The notes beneath the pieces are model-generated. The model did no database searches and had not been told where the DNA came from. It saw only the letters and a list, made by a program, of their open reading frames with translations. The position numbers and the translations under genes are program-made. DNA of 64,000 nt from Tychonema sp. LEGE 06208 (GTDB lineage: Bacteria > Cyanobacteriota > Cyanobacteriia > Cyanobacteriales > Microcoleaceae), in contig NZ_JADEWT010000017.1 of NCBI RefSeq assembly GCF_015207505.1, positions 1 through 64,000 on the forward strand, in the 5' to 3' direction. Within the stretch, counting starts at the first letter, position 1. Every line of letters starts with the position of its first letter. Below are positions 35,245 through 45,879 of this stretch, piece by piece.

Positions 35245-38200
35245 TTACTTAAAATCTAAATCTGCCACACCTTCCCATCCTTCCGGCACTTCATATTGTT
35301 GATATTGCTGACAGCGTTTTACGTAAAGTAGAGCAGCCCTATCCTCATAGTTTATAACTAATATCTCTTCAAATATTGATTGAGCTAGGGCAAAATCTTG
35401 ACAACTGTAAGCCCTGATTCCTTCCTCAAAAATTGCCTGAGTCTGAGTCTTTAACTGGTTAGACAATCCGAGTTCTTCATCATAAACTTCATAAACAGCA
35501 ACCGATTCAGTTTTCCCTTTCACCCTCACTCTATCGAGAAAACGGGACTTAAAATTTGGTAAACCTTCCAGCCGAGATAGAGTATGTTCGCTAATCAAAA
35601 TTCCCACTCCGTACAGCTTCGTTAAGCCTTCCAAACGAGAGGCCAAATTAACAGCATCAGCAATCACCGTCGTATCCATGCGTTCTGATTCGCCAACGGT
35701 TCCCAGCATTAAATTGCCTGTATGCAAGCCAATACCTATAAAAATCGGAACCTCACCTCCCAGTTGCCGCTGTTCGTTGTACAGTGCTACTTGTTTCTGC
35801 ATCGCAATTGCAGCTTGCACAGCATCATTAGCTGACTCAGGAAACAGCGCCATAATCGCATCGCCAATATATTTATCAATAAAGCCTCGGTACTGCCGAA
35901 TAACTGGGCTGACTTGACTGAGATAAGAATTAATAAATTGAAAATTTTCTTGAGGTGTCATCGCTTCTGACAGAGTTGTAAATGAGCGAATGTCAGAAAA
36001 CATTACCGTCATTTCTTGCTGTACTTGGTCGCCAATTTGAACATCAATAATACTTTCCTTTCCTAAAAATTTGAGAAAATTGCGCGGCACAAAACGCCCG
36101 TAAGCTGAAGTTATTTTTGCCAGAGAAATATGCGTTCTGATGCGGGAAAGCATTTCTTGTTTTTGAATCGGCTTCGATAAATAATCATTAGCTCCCGATT
36201 CAAATCCCTCCACAATATCTGCCACTTGATTTTTTGCAGTCAGCATCACAATCGGAAGTTCATAAGCTGGAAACTGCTCGCGGATTTTTTGACAAACTTC
36301 ATAACCGTTCATGTGCGGCATCATCAAGTCTAGCAAAATCAAGTCAGGAATAAAACCGCCTTCCATTACGGCCAATGCCTCTTGTCCGTTACTAGCTTCT
36401 GTAATGGCGTAATTGTACAGGGAAAGGTTATTGATGAGTACCTGACGGTTAATGGGTTCGTCATCAACAATCAAAACTTTGAACTGTTTTTCATGATTTA
36501 TTGTCAGCGGTAACTCTTCGACCACTATTGGGATTGCTAACTCGTAAATCTGATTTTTTTGAAGCTCAGCAGACGGCTTGGATTCAGTTTCGACAGTGGA
36601 AATAGGCAAGGTAAATGTAAATTGCGAACCTTTCCCTAGTTGAGACTCAACCAGAATTTTACCGCCATGCAATTCAACCAATTTTTTGGTGACAGCTAGA
36701 CCCAATCCTGTACCGCCATATTCTCTGGTGCTAGCTCCTTCTGCTTGTTCAAAAGATTCAAATATTCTCTCAAATTGATTTTCTGCAATACCAATTCCGG
36801 TATCAGAAATTGTCACAGCCAAGAGAGAGTTTGTAGTTTGTGATTTTGGGAAATTTACTGCCGATAGCTGAGGCTCGATAACCACTTTTGCTGACACTGT
36901 TACCGTTCCTGACCAAGTGAATTTAATCGCATTACCCACAAGGTTGTGCAAAATCTGTTGCAGGCGCTCTTCATCGGCTAAGGCGGCGGGAAATTCCGCA
37001 GGAATCGAGTTGATTAATTGCAATTTTTTAGCCGCAGCTAGGGGTTTACTCATGGTCAAAATTACATTGGTTACTGCTCGTAAGTCTACGGGTTTGAGTT
37101 GCAGTTCCAAATTTTTGTGCCTCAATTTAGAGAAGTCAAGAATATCGTTGACTAAATTAGACAAACGCCTACCGCTGGAGACAATTAAAGTGAGGTTAGC
37201 TTGAGTTCTTTGGGAAAGTTCTCCGGTTGCTCCGTCAATCAGGGATTCAGCGATGCCAATGATGCCGTTGAGGGGTGTGCGGAGTTCGTGAGATGTGTTG
37301 GCAAGGAATTCATTTTTGAGTTGATCAAGGTCTTTTAAGTCTTCATTTTGCTTTGCTAGGGCGGCAAAAGATTCTTGAAGTTGTCTTGCCATGCTGTTGA
37401 ATGAATGTGCTAGTTGTCCGATTTCAACTATCCTGCTGAGCGGGACGTGCTGCTCTAAGTTTCCCGTGGCAATTTCTGCGGATGCTTGAGAAAGTTTAAG
37501 CAGTGGTTTCGCAATCCAGGCAGCGGTGAAAATACCGATAATAATTGCCACAATTAAAGTTACAATACATAGCAGGATCGTAGTTTGGTTATTGGCATCA
37601 ATTTCTGCTGTAAAGTCTGATTCGGGGACAACTACGATAACTAACCAATCTAAAATACCTAATTCATCTCGAAAAGGGGCAGCTTGCAGAAAATGTTTCT
37701 CGCCGTCGAGCAGAAATTCCATCTGCTGAGGGGTATTTATTTTATTTAAATTTCCAAATTGCTCGAATAAATATTGAGTTGTTTTTCGGGTTAAATGGTC
37801 GCTAATTTTTTCGGCGTGAAGACGCTCGGTTTTACCGCTGGCAGCAACTGTAAAAGGTTTGTTGATTGTGGAGCTAGCAACTAAAAGTCCGCTGCGTTCG
37901 ACGATGAAAATTTTCCCTGATTTGCCAACAGTGAAACTGTGCAGGAAGTCGCTAATTTGTCCGAGGGAAATATCGGTCAGAAAAACGCCCTGAAGTGTTC
38001 CTGTACTGTTGTAGAAGGGGTAGACTGCTGAAAGGTCTAGCCTGTCACCTAAAGCGGAAGTATCTATGGCGCTCCAAGTTGGGCCGCCGGCCCGGACAGC
38101 AGCTTTATACCAATCGCGAGTTCGAGCATCATAATTGGGTTTTTCTCGAATTAATTTGATGCGATTGCCTTGATTGTCAACTGCATATCTGCGGATGGCG

Positions 38201-38610
38201 TTACCAGTTGTTTCGTTCGCTATTACTGTGTAGCCTTCTGGTTTATTAGCGCCTACAAATTCTCCTTTTGGATTGGCAAAGGCGATGGTTCCAATATTAG
38301 GATTAAGGGATTGGCTTTGCTGCCAAAAATAGCCTTCTATTTGCTTAAAATTGGTGGGGTCGAGTAACTTTTGCCGAATTGTATTGATGTGAATTTGCTC
38401 AATTAAATGAGGTTTAGCTAAGTAGCTTGTTAGGTGAAGTTGGACGCGGGCTACCACTTCACGCCGCAACTGGCTGGCAACATTGTTGACCGCTTTTTGT
38501 CCGTTGCGGAAGGATAGATAGCCCACTAGCCCAACCGCTACAAAAATTTGTATTACGAAAGGAACGACGAGGGTGGCACGGAGGCCGAATTTGCCGGGAT
38601 TATTACTCAT
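35245..38610 (-). CDS. sensor hybrid histidine kinase fused to class III adenylate/guanylate cyclase
   Basis: 1121 residues. Membrane segment near residues 12-32, an extracytoplasmic double-CACHE sensor (about 40-330), a second membrane segment (about 340-365), HAMP (about 365-415), HisKA with His441 in [15 protein letters not shown], HATPase_c (GTGLGLAVT), a receiver with Asp761 in [13 protein letters not shown] and a C-terminal class III cyclase domain (about 860-1050). The cyclase has metal Asp873 in MFSDIRSF, the GDAIMALF element and NLASRLEG. A ~50-residue tail with a TPR-like stretch follows. The protein should couple an external small-molecule signal to phosphorelay and cyclic nucleotide production. 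Layout differs from CyaC, which carries two receivers and no CACHE. cAMP rather than cGMP is likely but not proven. Confidence 0.93.
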   Translation of the reverse strand: MSNNPGKFGLRATLVVPFVIQIFVAVGLVGYLSFRNGQKAVNNVASQLRREVVARVQLHLTSYLAKPHLIEQIHINTIRQKLLDPTNFKQIEGYFWQQSQSLNPNIGTIAFANPKGEFVGANKPEGYTVIANETTGNAIRRYAVDNQGNRIKLIREKPNYDARTRDWYKAAVRAGGPTWSAIDTSALGDRLDLSAVYPFYNSTGTLQGVFLTDISLGQISDFLHSFTVGKSGKIFIVERSGLLVASSTINKPFTVAASGKTERLHAEKISDHLTRKTTQYLFEQFGNLNKINTPQQMEFLLDGEKHFLQAAPFRDELGILDWLVIVVVPESDFTAEIDANNQTTILLCIVTLIVAIIIGIFTAAWIAKPLLKLSQASAEIATGNLEQHVPLSRIVEIGQLAHSFNSMARQLQESFAALAKQNEDLKDLDQLKNEFLANTSHELRTPLNGIIGIAESLIDGATGELSQRTQANLTLIVSSGRRLSNLVNDILDFSKLRHKNLELQLKPVDLRAVTNVILTMSKPLAAAKKLQLINSIPAEFPAALADEERLQQILHNLVGNAIKFTWSGTVTVSAKVVIEPQLSAVNFPKSQTTNSLLAVTISDTGIGIAENQFERIFESFEQAEGASTREYGGTGLGLAVTKKLVELHGGKILVESQLGKGSQFTFTLPISTVETESKPSAELQKNQIYELAIPIVVEELPLTINHEKQFKVLIVDDEPINRQVLINNLSLYNYAITEASNGQEALAVMEGGFIPDLILLDLMMPHMNGYEVCQKIREQFPAYELPIVMLTAKNQVADIVEGFESGANDYLSKPIQKQEMLSRIRTHISLAKITSAYGRFVPRNFLKFLGKESIIDVQIGDQVQQEMTVMFSDIRSFTTLSEAMTPQENFQFINSYLSQVSPVIRQYRGFIDKYIGDAIMALFPESANDAVQAAIAMQKQVALYNEQRQLGGEVPIFIGIGLHTGNLMLGTVGESERMDTTVIADAVNLASRLEGLTKLYGVGILISEHTLSRLEGLPNFKSRFLDRVRVKGKTESVAVYEVYDEELGLSNQLKTQTQAIFEEGIRAYSCQDFALAQSIFEEILVINYEDRAALLYVKRCQQYQQYEVPEGWEGVADLDFK

Positions 38611-39291
38611 AAGGGGGCGCGATCGACAAATGTGAGGCTAAAGGGGGTATAATCCATTATTACAAAAATTCATTTTTGAAGAGATACAGTTAGGGTTATA
38701 GGATTTTAGTTGGAAGAATTGAGAATTAATGATTAAGCTTGTGGTTGAGAGTTGACCTAGAGTTGCATTGTATTTTAGATATGCTATTATTTTGGTAGCG
38801 AGTTAGAAGGTAGAGGGAATCACAAATAAAAATTTATGCCTTCTATTTTATACTTACAAAATCTCTAAGATCCGAGCAATTTAATAAAAATTGACAATTT
38901 ACAACTTAGTAATTGCAAAGTTTAGATTTTTTTGGGTAAATTTAGTATAAGTTATTTTAACAAAATCGGTGCATTGTAGGGGCTTGATGAAGATATGATT
39001 TGGTTTTAAACAAGGCTGTGGGGTATTTTAATACCATCTTGACAAATTGTTGCTACGGTTATTAATCCTATATAAATTATCTGTTATATCGTGTTCGGTT
39101 GCATCGGAATGATTTAACCGCAGAGAACACAGAGTACACAGAGTCCGAGAATATATATCTGAATTATTCCGATGCTACCGAATTTGATATCCTATCGTGT
39201 TCGATCTACGATCGCAACAAAAAGGGTCTGCACTACGAACCGGATAGCATCGGGTGCGCTGCACACCCTAATTTTAATAGGCTGTGAATGT
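38611..39291. other. 681-base AT-rich gene-free spacer
   Basis: No supportable ORF. Contains AACCGCAGAGAACACAGAG at 39116, a dispersed repeat common in cyanobacteria, and the inverted repeat listed separately. The part next to 38610 is AT-rich with TATACT/TATAAT-like stretches and likely carries the promoter of the cyclase gene. Confidence 0.5.
39094..39182. repeat. 89-bp element with 17-bp inverted ends
   Basis: TTCGGTTGCATCGGAAT (39094-39110) pairs with ATTCCGATGCTACCGAA (39166-39182), one mismatch. The CCGCAGAGAACACAGAG repeat lies between the arms. It may be a small foldback element. Confidence 0.5.
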
Positions 39292-40374
39292 TTAGGCGAT
39301 CGCAATTTCGGACGACAAATAAACGTCTTGAATGGCGTGGAACAATTTTACGCCTTCTTCAAAGGGACGCTGAAAAGTTTTGCGGCCGGAAATTAAGCCG
39401 CAGCCGCCAGCGCGTTTGTTGATTACTGCGGTGCGAATGGCTTCGGCAAAATCGTTTTTTCCCGAAGCACCGCCGGAGTTGATTAAACCCATTCTTCCCG
39501 CATAACAGTTGAGCACTTGATAGCGTGTTAGATCGATCGGGTGATCCGTTGTCAAATCGGAATAAACGCGCTTGTCGGTTTTGCCGTAACTGTGGCCGCT
39601 GGCTTTAGCAACTGCTGCGTAGCCGTTGTTGCATTCGGGCAATTTTTGCTTGATGATGTCAGCTTGAATTGTCACTCCTAGGTGATTTGCTTGAGCTGTT
39701 AAATCCGCTGCTAAGTGATAATCTTTGTCTTGTTTGAAGATATCGTTGCGGAGGTAGCACCACAGAATTGTTGCCATTCCGTATTCGTGAGCTTGGGCAA
39801 AAGCTTGACTGACTTCTTGGATTTGTCGCGTCGATGCTGGGGAACCAAAATAAATTGTTGCTCCGACTGCAACTGCTCCTAAATTCCAAGCTTGTTCGAC
39901 GGAAGCAAACATTATTTGGTCGGCTTGATTGGGATAAGTCAGTAGTTCGTTGTGATTTAGTTTGAGAATGAAAGGAATTTTGTGGGCGTATTTACGAGAT
40001 ACGCTGCCTAACACTCCTAGGGTGGTGGCGACAGCGTTGCAGCCTGCAGAAATTGCTAGTCTGATGATGTTTTCGCTGTCAAAATAAATGGGATTTGGTG
40101 CAAAAGAAGCGGCTGCTGAGTGTTCGATTCCTTGGTCTACTGGTAGGATGGATAAATAGCCGGTATTCGCCAAGCGTCCGCTAGAATAGAGTTGCTGGAG
40201 CGATCGCAAGACTTGCGGAGATCGATCGGTTTGAGCGAAAATGCGATCGACCCAATCCGGGCCTGGCAGGTGCAACAAATCTTTAGAAACTTTTGCTTGA
40301 TGGGTGAGCAAGTCTTCGGCTTCGTCGCCCAGCAAAGATGCGATCGCACTGGGAACTGATACTGTAGCTGTCAT
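39292..40374 (-). CDS. fbaB: class I fructose-bisphosphate aldolase, FbaB/DhnA type
   Basis: 360 residues, closely matching the E. coli FbaB layout along the whole length: [20 protein letters not shown] (73-92), FILKLNHNE (135-143), [24 protein letters not shown] with the Schiff-base Lys242, and [17 protein letters not shown]. It splits fructose 1,6-bisphosphate into the two triose phosphates, and in cyanobacteria can act in the Calvin cycle and glycolysis next to a class II enzyme. Single gene; upstream neighbour is divergent. Confidence 0.93.
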   Translation of the reverse strand: MTATVSVPSAIASLLGDEAEDLLTHQAKVSKDLLHLPGPDWVDRIFAQTDRSPQVLRSLQQLYSSGRLANTGYLSILPVDQGIEHSAAASFAPNPIYFDSENIIRLAISAGCNAVATTLGVLGSVSRKYAHKIPFILKLNHNELLTYPNQADQIMFASVEQAWNLGAVAVGATIYFGSPASTRQIQEVSQAFAQAHEYGMATILWCYLRNDIFKQDKDYHLAADLTAQANHLGVTIQADIIKQKLPECNNGYAAVAKASGHSYGKTDKRVYSDLTTDHPIDLTRYQVLNCYAGRMGLINSGGASGKNDFAEAIRTAVINKRAGGCGLISGRKTFQRPFEEGVKLFHAIQDVYLSSEIAIA

Positions 40375-40599
40375 GCTGATTGCCCTCTCAATTTCAATTT
40401 CAGGCTGATGATTGCAGATATTAGCCTTGCTGATATTGTAGCAAACAATTCATATTTTCGATCCAGGCAATTATCAGCCAAGTTTTTAATAAGATTAGAG
40501 ACAACAGCAGCGGGACGCGCTACTCTAGAATAAGCTGGCAGTTTAGCTTTCCTCGCTGCTGCCTGCGATCGCCGATCGACACACAACTCTGCCATCATA

Positions 40600-43218
40600 A
40601 TGTCACACACTTACTTTGATTCTGAAAACGGTCACAAATCCTTCGAGATGCCCGGTGCCAGACCCCACTACAACCCCGATCGCCCCGGACAAGTAGAGCA
40701 TATTTTCCTCGATTTAGTGCTGGATATTCCCAAACAAAGTTTTCGCGGCACTTGCAGCATCCGCATCAATCCAGTCCGCAGCGGTATTGACAAATTAACC
40801 TTAGACGCTGTAAACCTGAACATTAAATCAGTCAAAATTGGCGAAACCGAACAAAATTTCGACAGCGACGGCGAAGTGCTGCAAATTCAACTGCACGAAG
40901 CAACAAAAGCATACGAACCAATTACAATCGCGATCGAATACTCGGTCGAAAAACCCCAGCGGGGTCTCTATTTTGTCGGGTCAGACAAACACTATCCCGA
41001 CAAACCAACACAAGTTTGGACTCAAGGCGAAGACGAAGATTCCCGCTTCTGGTTTCCCTGTTTCGACTATCCCGGACAACTCGCAACTTCCGAAATTAGA
41101 GTACAAGTTCCGAAACAACTTTTTGCAATATCTAACGGCGAATTAATTAGCACAAAAAATGAGGGCGACGATAAGATTTATCACTGGTCGCAAACCCAGA
41201 TCCACCCAACTTATTTAATGACCTTAGCTGTCGGAGATTTTGCCGAAATTAAAGACGAATGGAACGGCAAACCAGTTAATTATTACGTCGAAAAAGGCCG
41301 CGAAGCCGACGGTAAGCGTAGCATGGGCAAAACGCCCCAAATGATTGAGTTTTTCTCTAAAGCATTTGGCTATCCTTACCCTTTTCCTAAATATGCTCAA
41401 GTCTGCGTCGATGATTTCATCTTCGGCGGTATGGAAAATACTTCGACAACTTTGCTAACAGATAGGTGCTTGCTAGACGAACGCGCTAGCCTCGACAATC
41501 GCGGTACAGAAAGCTTAGTTGCTCACGAATTAGCTCACCAATGGTTCGGCGATTTAGTAGTAATTAAACACTGGTCTCATGCTTGGATCAAGGAAGGTAT
41601 GGCTTCCTATTGTGAGGTGCTGTGGACTGACAAAGAATACGGCAAAGAAGATGCGGCTTATTATATGTTAGGTGAAGCCCGCAATTATTTAGCTGAAGAC
41701 AGTTTTCGTTACCGCCGCCCGATTGTCACTCACGTTTACCGCGAAGCGATCGAATTGTACGATCGCCATTTGTACGAAAAAGGCGCTTGCGTGTATCACA
41801 TGATTCACGCCGAGTTAGGCGACGAACTATTTTACAAAGCAATTCACACTTTTGTGCGGGATAACGCTCACAAAACTGTAGAAACGATCGATTTGCTAAG
41901 GGCGATCGAAAAGGCGACAGGCCGCAATCTAATGTTTTTGTTCGATCAGTACGTTTATCGCGGCGGTCATCCAGATTACAAAGTTGCTTATTCCTGGGAC
42001 GGCGACAGCAAATTAGCCAAAGTGACTGTCACACAAACTCAGATCAAAGATAGCAAAAAGGACAACGGTAATAGCAAAGATGTCTTCGACCTAAAAATTC
42101 CGATCGGCTTCGGTTATAAGCCGGAAAAAGATGCAGACGAGGGAAGTGCTGCTAATATAAAAACTTTCACTGTTCGAGTGCACGAACGCGAGCAAAGTTT
42201 CTATTTCCCCCTAGAAGAGAAGCCTGCTTTTATTAGTTTTGATGTCGGAAATAAATACTTAAAAACCGTTGTTTTAGAGTATGGAGTTGCCGAATTAAAA
42301 GCTCAGTTGCAGTTTGACCCTGACCCGGTTTCCCGGATTTATGCAGCTAAAGCTTTGGCGAAAAAGGGAGGACTGGAAGCTGTGAAAGCGCTGTCAGAAG
42401 TTCTCAAAAAAGATCGGTTTTGGGGGGTGCGGGCTGAAGTAGCTACTCAGTTAGTTGAAATTAAACTAGACCAAGCTTTTGAAGGTTTAGCAAGTGGTTT
42501 GAAAGATAAAGATGCTAGGGTTCGCCGCGCTGTGGTGAATGCGCTGGGCCAAATCAAGACTCACGAAACTTATAAGGCGCTGAGGTCGATCGTCGAAAAA
42601 GGCGACGACAGCTATTATGTAGAAGCGGCCGCAGCTAGTGCTATGGGCTCGATCGCAGGGGCGAATCCCGACGAAAAACCGACGGACGAACAGGTACTCA
42701 AAGAGTTAAAATTGGTTTTGAAAGAGCGTCAGGGCTGGAATGAGGTTGTGCGATCGGGTGCTATTGCCGGTTTGGCGCAAATGAAAACTTCTGAAGATGC
42801 CCTGAATCTAATTTTGAAATATACAGCCATCGGTACTCCGCAAGCTTTGCGCTTGGCTGCAATTCGCTCTTTGGGGACAATTTCAACAGGTCAAACTAAG
42901 CTTAATTTAGAACGAATTTTGCACCGATTGGCAGAATTATCTAAGGAGACGTTTTTCTTGACTCAAGTATCGGTGGTAGTGGCTTTAGGACAGATGGAAA
43001 CTCGCAAAGCAATTCGGATTTTGCGTTCTTTAGCTGACCAAACTCCCGACGGCCGCGTCCGTATGATGGCTGATGAAGCTGTGCAAAGAGTGCAGAAAAA
43101 TGCTGGTTCCGATGCAGCGGTGAAGCAGTTGCGGGAGGAGTTAGACCAGGTGAAGAAGGAGAATCAAGATTTGAGGAGTCGGATGGAAAATCTGGAGGCT
43201 AAGGCGAAGAAAGATTAG
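40600..43218 (+). CDS. M1 family aminopeptidase with C-terminal HEAT repeats
   Basis: 872 residues. The zinc site HELAH has His309, Glu310 and His313, and the third ligand is Glu332 in WIKEGMASY. The exopeptidase motif is GGMEN (276-280) in place of the common GAMEN. The N-terminal beta domain begins PHYNPDRPGQVEHIFLDLVLDIP. After residue 560 come HEAT-like repeats (AAKALAKKGGLEAVKALSEVL; VRRAVVNALGQIK) and a final coiled coil (about 845-872). It removes N-terminal residues from peptides. Homologous to eukaryotic-type M1 enzymes such as those with HEAT ends. Divergent from fbaB. Confidence 0.93.
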   Translation: MSHTYFDSENGHKSFEMPGARPHYNPDRPGQVEHIFLDLVLDIPKQSFRGTCSIRINPVRSGIDKLTLDAVNLNIKSVKIGETEQNFDSDGEVLQIQLHEATKAYEPITIAIEYSVEKPQRGLYFVGSDKHYPDKPTQVWTQGEDEDSRFWFPCFDYPGQLATSEIRVQVPKQLFAISNGELISTKNEGDDKIYHWSQTQIHPTYLMTLAVGDFAEIKDEWNGKPVNYYVEKGREADGKRSMGKTPQMIEFFSKAFGYPYPFPKYAQVCVDDFIFGGMENTSTTLLTDRCLLDERASLDNRGTESLVAHELAHQWFGDLVVIKHWSHAWIKEGMASYCEVLWTDKEYGKEDAAYYMLGEARNYLAEDSFRYRRPIVTHVYREAIELYDRHLYEKGACVYHMIHAELGDELFYKAIHTFVRDNAHKTVETIDLLRAIEKATGRNLMFLFDQYVYRGGHPDYKVAYSWDGDSKLAKVTVTQTQIKDSKKDNGNSKDVFDLKIPIGFGYKPEKDADEGSAANIKTFTVRVHEREQSFYFPLEEKPAFISFDVGNKYLKTVVLEYGVAELKAQLQFDPDPVSRIYAAKALAKKGGLEAVKALSEVLKKDRFWGVRAEVATQLVEIKLDQAFEGLASGLKDKDARVRRAVVNALGQIKTHETYKALRSIVEKGDDSYYVEAAAASAMGSIAGANPDEKPTDEQVLKELKLVLKERQGWNEVVRSGAIAGLAQMKTSEDALNLILKYTAIGTPQALRLAAIRSLGTISTGQTKLNLERILHRLAELSKETFFLTQVSVVVALGQMETRKAIRILRSLADQTPDGRVRMMADEAVQRVQKNAGSDAAVKQLREELDQVKKENQDLRSRMENLEAKAKKD

Positions 43219-43641
43219 AGGGAAAACCGCACACCGGCGCGGATAGAGGTCGATTTGGGCGATCGGCTTTTATCTGCGCGCGAGTATTACAATATTATTT
43301 TCTAGCTGGAGTGCATCTACATTTGCTAGTTTTAACAGAGGGAAAGCAAAATATGTCTGTTCTCTACTGTGCGGTTGTCTAAAATGGTGAATTATCTATA
43401 ATCAGGCGTGCAGTTTTTATTGTTTAGGAACGAAAAGTTAATAACTTAAATATCTGCCACACTCCTCCTGGTAGCGAGCAGAGCGGACTTATGCACTGGC
43501 GGTCAGAAACTGGGTTTTTTTACGAAAAGACGCGCTGTATCCCGGATATTCGGTAAAACACGCGGTTTCTTTAGTCCTATGCCTCAGTCCTATATTAATC
43601 TAGTTGCAGCAGCTTTTGCACCCACAACTATTGCCAAAATT
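43219..43641. other. gene-free spacer
   Basis: 423 bases with no supportable gene, RNA or repeat array. A possible upstream start for the Nudix gene lies at 43579. Confidence 0.5.
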
Positions 43642-44055
43642 ATGAGTATAACCGCTTTATTGGTAGAGCAATCGGGAGTAATTCCCTACCGCATTCAAGA
43701 CGGAAAAATTGAAGTCATGCTGATTACTTCTTCAACCGGTAAGCGCTGGGTAATTCCCAAAGGGTTAATTGAACCTGATATGACTCCGCAAGATTCTGCA
43801 GCGAAGGAAGCTTGGGAAGAAGCAGGTTTGTTGGGTAAAGTGTTGCCGGATTTGTTGGGAACTTACAAATATCAAAAGTCCGGCCATACTTGTCATGTAG
43901 AAGTATTCTTGCTACCAGTGCAAACTATTCTGGAAAATTGGCCGGAAGCTAGCAAGAGAAAGCGGCAGTGGGTAAGTATTCCGAAAGCAATTAAGCGGGT
44001 GAATGAACCGGAACTTAAACTGATTCTTGCAGATTTACCGAATCAGTTCTGGTGA
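43642..44055 (+). CDS. Nudix hydrolase
   Basis: The ATG at 43642 gives 137 residues beginning just before the Nudix fold (MSITALLVEQSGVIPYRI). An upstream ATG at 43579 adds 21 residues; neither has a clear ribosome binding site. The Nudix box reads PKGLIEPDMTPQDSAAKEAW and then EEAGLLG. It keeps the EExG core, but Met replaces the first Glu of the classical Gx5E, as in diphosphoinositol-polyphosphate/diadenosine-polyphosphate hydrolases. It hydrolyses nucleoside diphosphate-linked or polyphosphate substrates with Mg; which one is unknown. Confidence 0.85.
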   Translation: MSITALLVEQSGVIPYRIQDGKIEVMLITSSTGKRWVIPKGLIEPDMTPQDSAAKEAWEEAGLLGKVLPDLLGTYKYQKSGHTCHVEVFLLPVQTILENWPEASKRKRQWVSIPKAIKRVNEPELKLILADLPNQFW

Positions 44056-44220
44056 TTGACATATATTATCTTAAATCCGCGTTAAAAAGCCCTCGATCAA
44101 AGTCGGCGATTGAAATAGACTGTTGGCGAATTCACGGGGGTTTTCCCTGAACTCTGGAGGGCAGGATTTCCGTTGGTTATTGGCAGTTAACTAGGTATGC
44201 GATCGATTAGACATTTAGTC

Positions 44221-44246
44221 CCTCACCACTAAAAATAGTGGTGAGA
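44221..44246. terminator. hairpin terminator after the cpc operon
   Basis: CCTCACCACTA and TAGTGGTGAGG form a perfect 11-bp stem with a four-base loop. It lies between the convergent ends of the Nudix gene and cpcD. On the minus strand the stem is followed by mixed sequence; on the plus strand by TAAAAATCTTTT. Likely ends one or both transcripts. Confidence 0.6.
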
Positions 44247-44304
44247 GGTAAAAATCTTTTGAGATGCGCCAGCAGTCTCTTTTAATCGTCCTTTTCAATC
44301 GCTC

Positions 44305-44604
44305 TTAATTATCATCTGAGGATGATTCATGGGACGATTCTGCAGACGATGATTCATGGGACGATTCTGCGATGGCACTTAGCGGCTGAATGCTTACAAT
44401 CTTCCCGCCCATGCGAGTAATCCGCTGCATTTCTTGATTCATCCGATTGTACGGCACGGTGATAAATGTACTGCCGCTCGATCGAATCGAATAATCAATA
44501 TTTTCCGTATCATCGCTTTGGCGCAAGCCCACAACTTCGTACCGAAAACAGCGACCTGCGGAAGCTGTATTGCCACTTTTTCCAGCTACAATTTGACCGA
44601 ACAT
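44305..44604 (-). CDS. cpcD: phycobilisome rod-capping linker CpcD with repeated Ser/His/Glu tail
   Basis: 99 residues. Residues 1-76 are a CpcD domain (CFRYEVVGLRQ, STFITVPYNRMNQEMQRITRMGGKIVSIQPL), which caps the distal end of the phycocyanin rod. The usual length is about 80. The extra C-terminal ~20 residues are two copies of the nine-residue unit AESSHESSS followed by DDN. This comes from a duplicated stretch (44321-44343 and 44348-44370, period 27). Last gene of the cpcB-cpcA-cpcC-cpcC-cpcD operon; 167 bases of heptamer repeats separate it from the preceding linker gene. Confidence 0.93.
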   Translation of the reverse strand: MFGQIVAGKSGNTASAGRCFRYEVVGLRQSDDTENIDYSIRSSGSTFITVPYNRMNQEMQRITRMGGKIVSIQPLSAIAESSHESSSAESSHESSSDDN

Positions 44605-44627
44605 AAGCTTCTTGGTAATTGGTAATT

Positions 44628-44770
44628 CTGACTGTTGACTGTTGACTGTTGACTGTTAGCTGTTAGCTGTTAGCTGTTAGCTGTTAGCTGTTGACTGTTG
44701 ACTAATGACTAATGACTAATGACTAATGACTACTGCCAACTGCCAACTGCCAACTGCCAACTGCCAACTG
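44628..44770. repeat. heptamer repeat array within the cpc operon
   Basis: Seven-base units TGACTGT, TAGCTGT, TAATGAC and CAACTGC fill the space between cpcD and the upstream linker gene, inside what should be one operon. Confidence 0.85.
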
Positions 44771-44771
44771 A

Positions 44772-45641
44772 CTAAATTGGAGTAATGCTGGCGATTTTCG
44801 CGCCCATGCGTTGAAATTTCTGCATTTGCGAGGACAAATCATCAACAGGTACGATAAACGCCTTGCTGCTGCGGCGCACGCTGGGATAGCCGCCGGTGCG
44901 AATTCCTGAAACTTCCACGCGGAAAAGCCGCCCTTCTTTGCCGTAAGCTGCGCCGCCGCCGAAACCGGTGCCGGGAGTTACGTTTCTGGCAGAAGGCCGA
45001 TATGCCCAACCTTCGTTACCGCCAGAAGGCCCAACTACTGCTGTAGCGCTGTTAGTACCGAGTTCAACTGCTAAGCGAGAGTTATTGCCTTCTAGTTGAG
45101 ATGTATCGCTGTTTGCGTAGCCGCGATACAGGCGGAACATCCGGGTAAAACCGACGGTTTTTTGCCCGCGCTGCGTGTTAAAGCCGCGGTAGTAGGGGAC
45201 GATATTTTCGCCGAAGTTCTCTTGATACTCTACTGAATCGATGTAAGAATCGATATCAGCATCGTAGCCTTGTGTTTGGTACAAATCTAAGTGGTAAACT
45301 ACTTCAGATTCGTCGTAGGGAGCGCGACCGAGCAAGTGTTTGTAGTTTAGTTCGATCGTCCTAGTTTGAAAGCTGCTGTATAAAAACTTGGTTTTGTACA
45401 GTTCCGATTTTGCCACTGCGCGCACAAATTCTCGCACTGATAAACTGCCGTCTCGCAGGAGAGATTCAGCACTTTTGAGGCGCTCGGATTTCATCAAATA
45501 ATCGTTGCCCAGCACCTGACGGTAAACGGCGCGAATTACTATTTCCAGGTCGTCTTTGGTGTAGTTAGGGCGCAATTCTACCTTCGGCACATCGCTCAAT
45601 GCGGATGTTCCCAGCCTGGATGCTGCTGTCGTAATAGCCAC
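44772..45641 (-). CDS. cpcC1: phycobilisome rod linker, phycocyanin-associated (CpcC1-like)
   Basis: 289 residues. The N-terminal PBS-linker domain (about 20-180) contains [37 protein letters not shown] and [22 protein letters not shown]. The C-terminal CpcD-like domain (about 235-289) contains [12 protein letters not shown] and [28 protein letters not shown]. It links phycocyanin hexamers in the rod. The start is GTG at 45641, with AGGAG upstream. Numbering C1/C2 follows the Synechocystis order and is tentative; cpcI is the name in Arthrospira. Confidence 0.93.
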   Translation of the reverse strand: MAITTAASRLGTSALSDVPKVELRPNYTKDDLEIVIRAVYRQVLGNDYLMKSERLKSAESLLRDGSLSVREFVRAVAKSELYKTKFLYSSFQTRTIELNYKHLLGRAPYDESEVVYHLDLYQTQGYDADIDSYIDSVEYQENFGENIVPYYRGFNTQRGQKTVGFTRMFRLYRGYANSDTSQLEGNNSRLAVELGTNSATAVVGPSGGNEGWAYRPSARNVTPGTGFGGGAAYGKEGRLFRVEVSGIRTGGYPSVRRSSKAFIVPVDDLSSQMQKFQRMGAKIASITPI

Positions 45642-45697
45642 CAGATTTTCTCCTAAATTAATAACAAAAATTCAAAGCTTCGTTGCACTTGAGATTG

Positions 45698-45839
45698 TTA
45701 GGACTAAGCCTAATATGTGTATTGGTAGGATGCACAGAAGTCGGGCGGGTTTTGCCACAATCAACTGCCGGTTGGCATATATTTTGGCTAAACCCACCCC
45801 TACAAGTATGATTTGTCCTACCTATTTACTTAGTCCTAA
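45698..45839. mobile_element. 142-bp foldback element between two cpc linker genes
   Basis: TTAGGACTAAG (45698-45708) and CTTAGTCCTAA (45829-45839) are perfect 11-bp inverted ends. Interior arms continue to pair imperfectly (GGTAGGA with TCCTACC, GGCGGGTTTTGCC with GGCTAAACCCACCC). No ORF. As RNA it would form a long hairpin inside the cpc transcript, upstream of cpcC1. Confidence 0.6.
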
Positions 45840-45879
45840 GTTGTTTCCTGACGCTTGCAAAAAAACGTCTTTACAAACT

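Noticed and set aside
40371-40610. 79-codon minus-strand frame between fbaB and the aminopeptidase
   Set aside because: Overlaps both gene starts and the shared promoter region; no recognisable domain.
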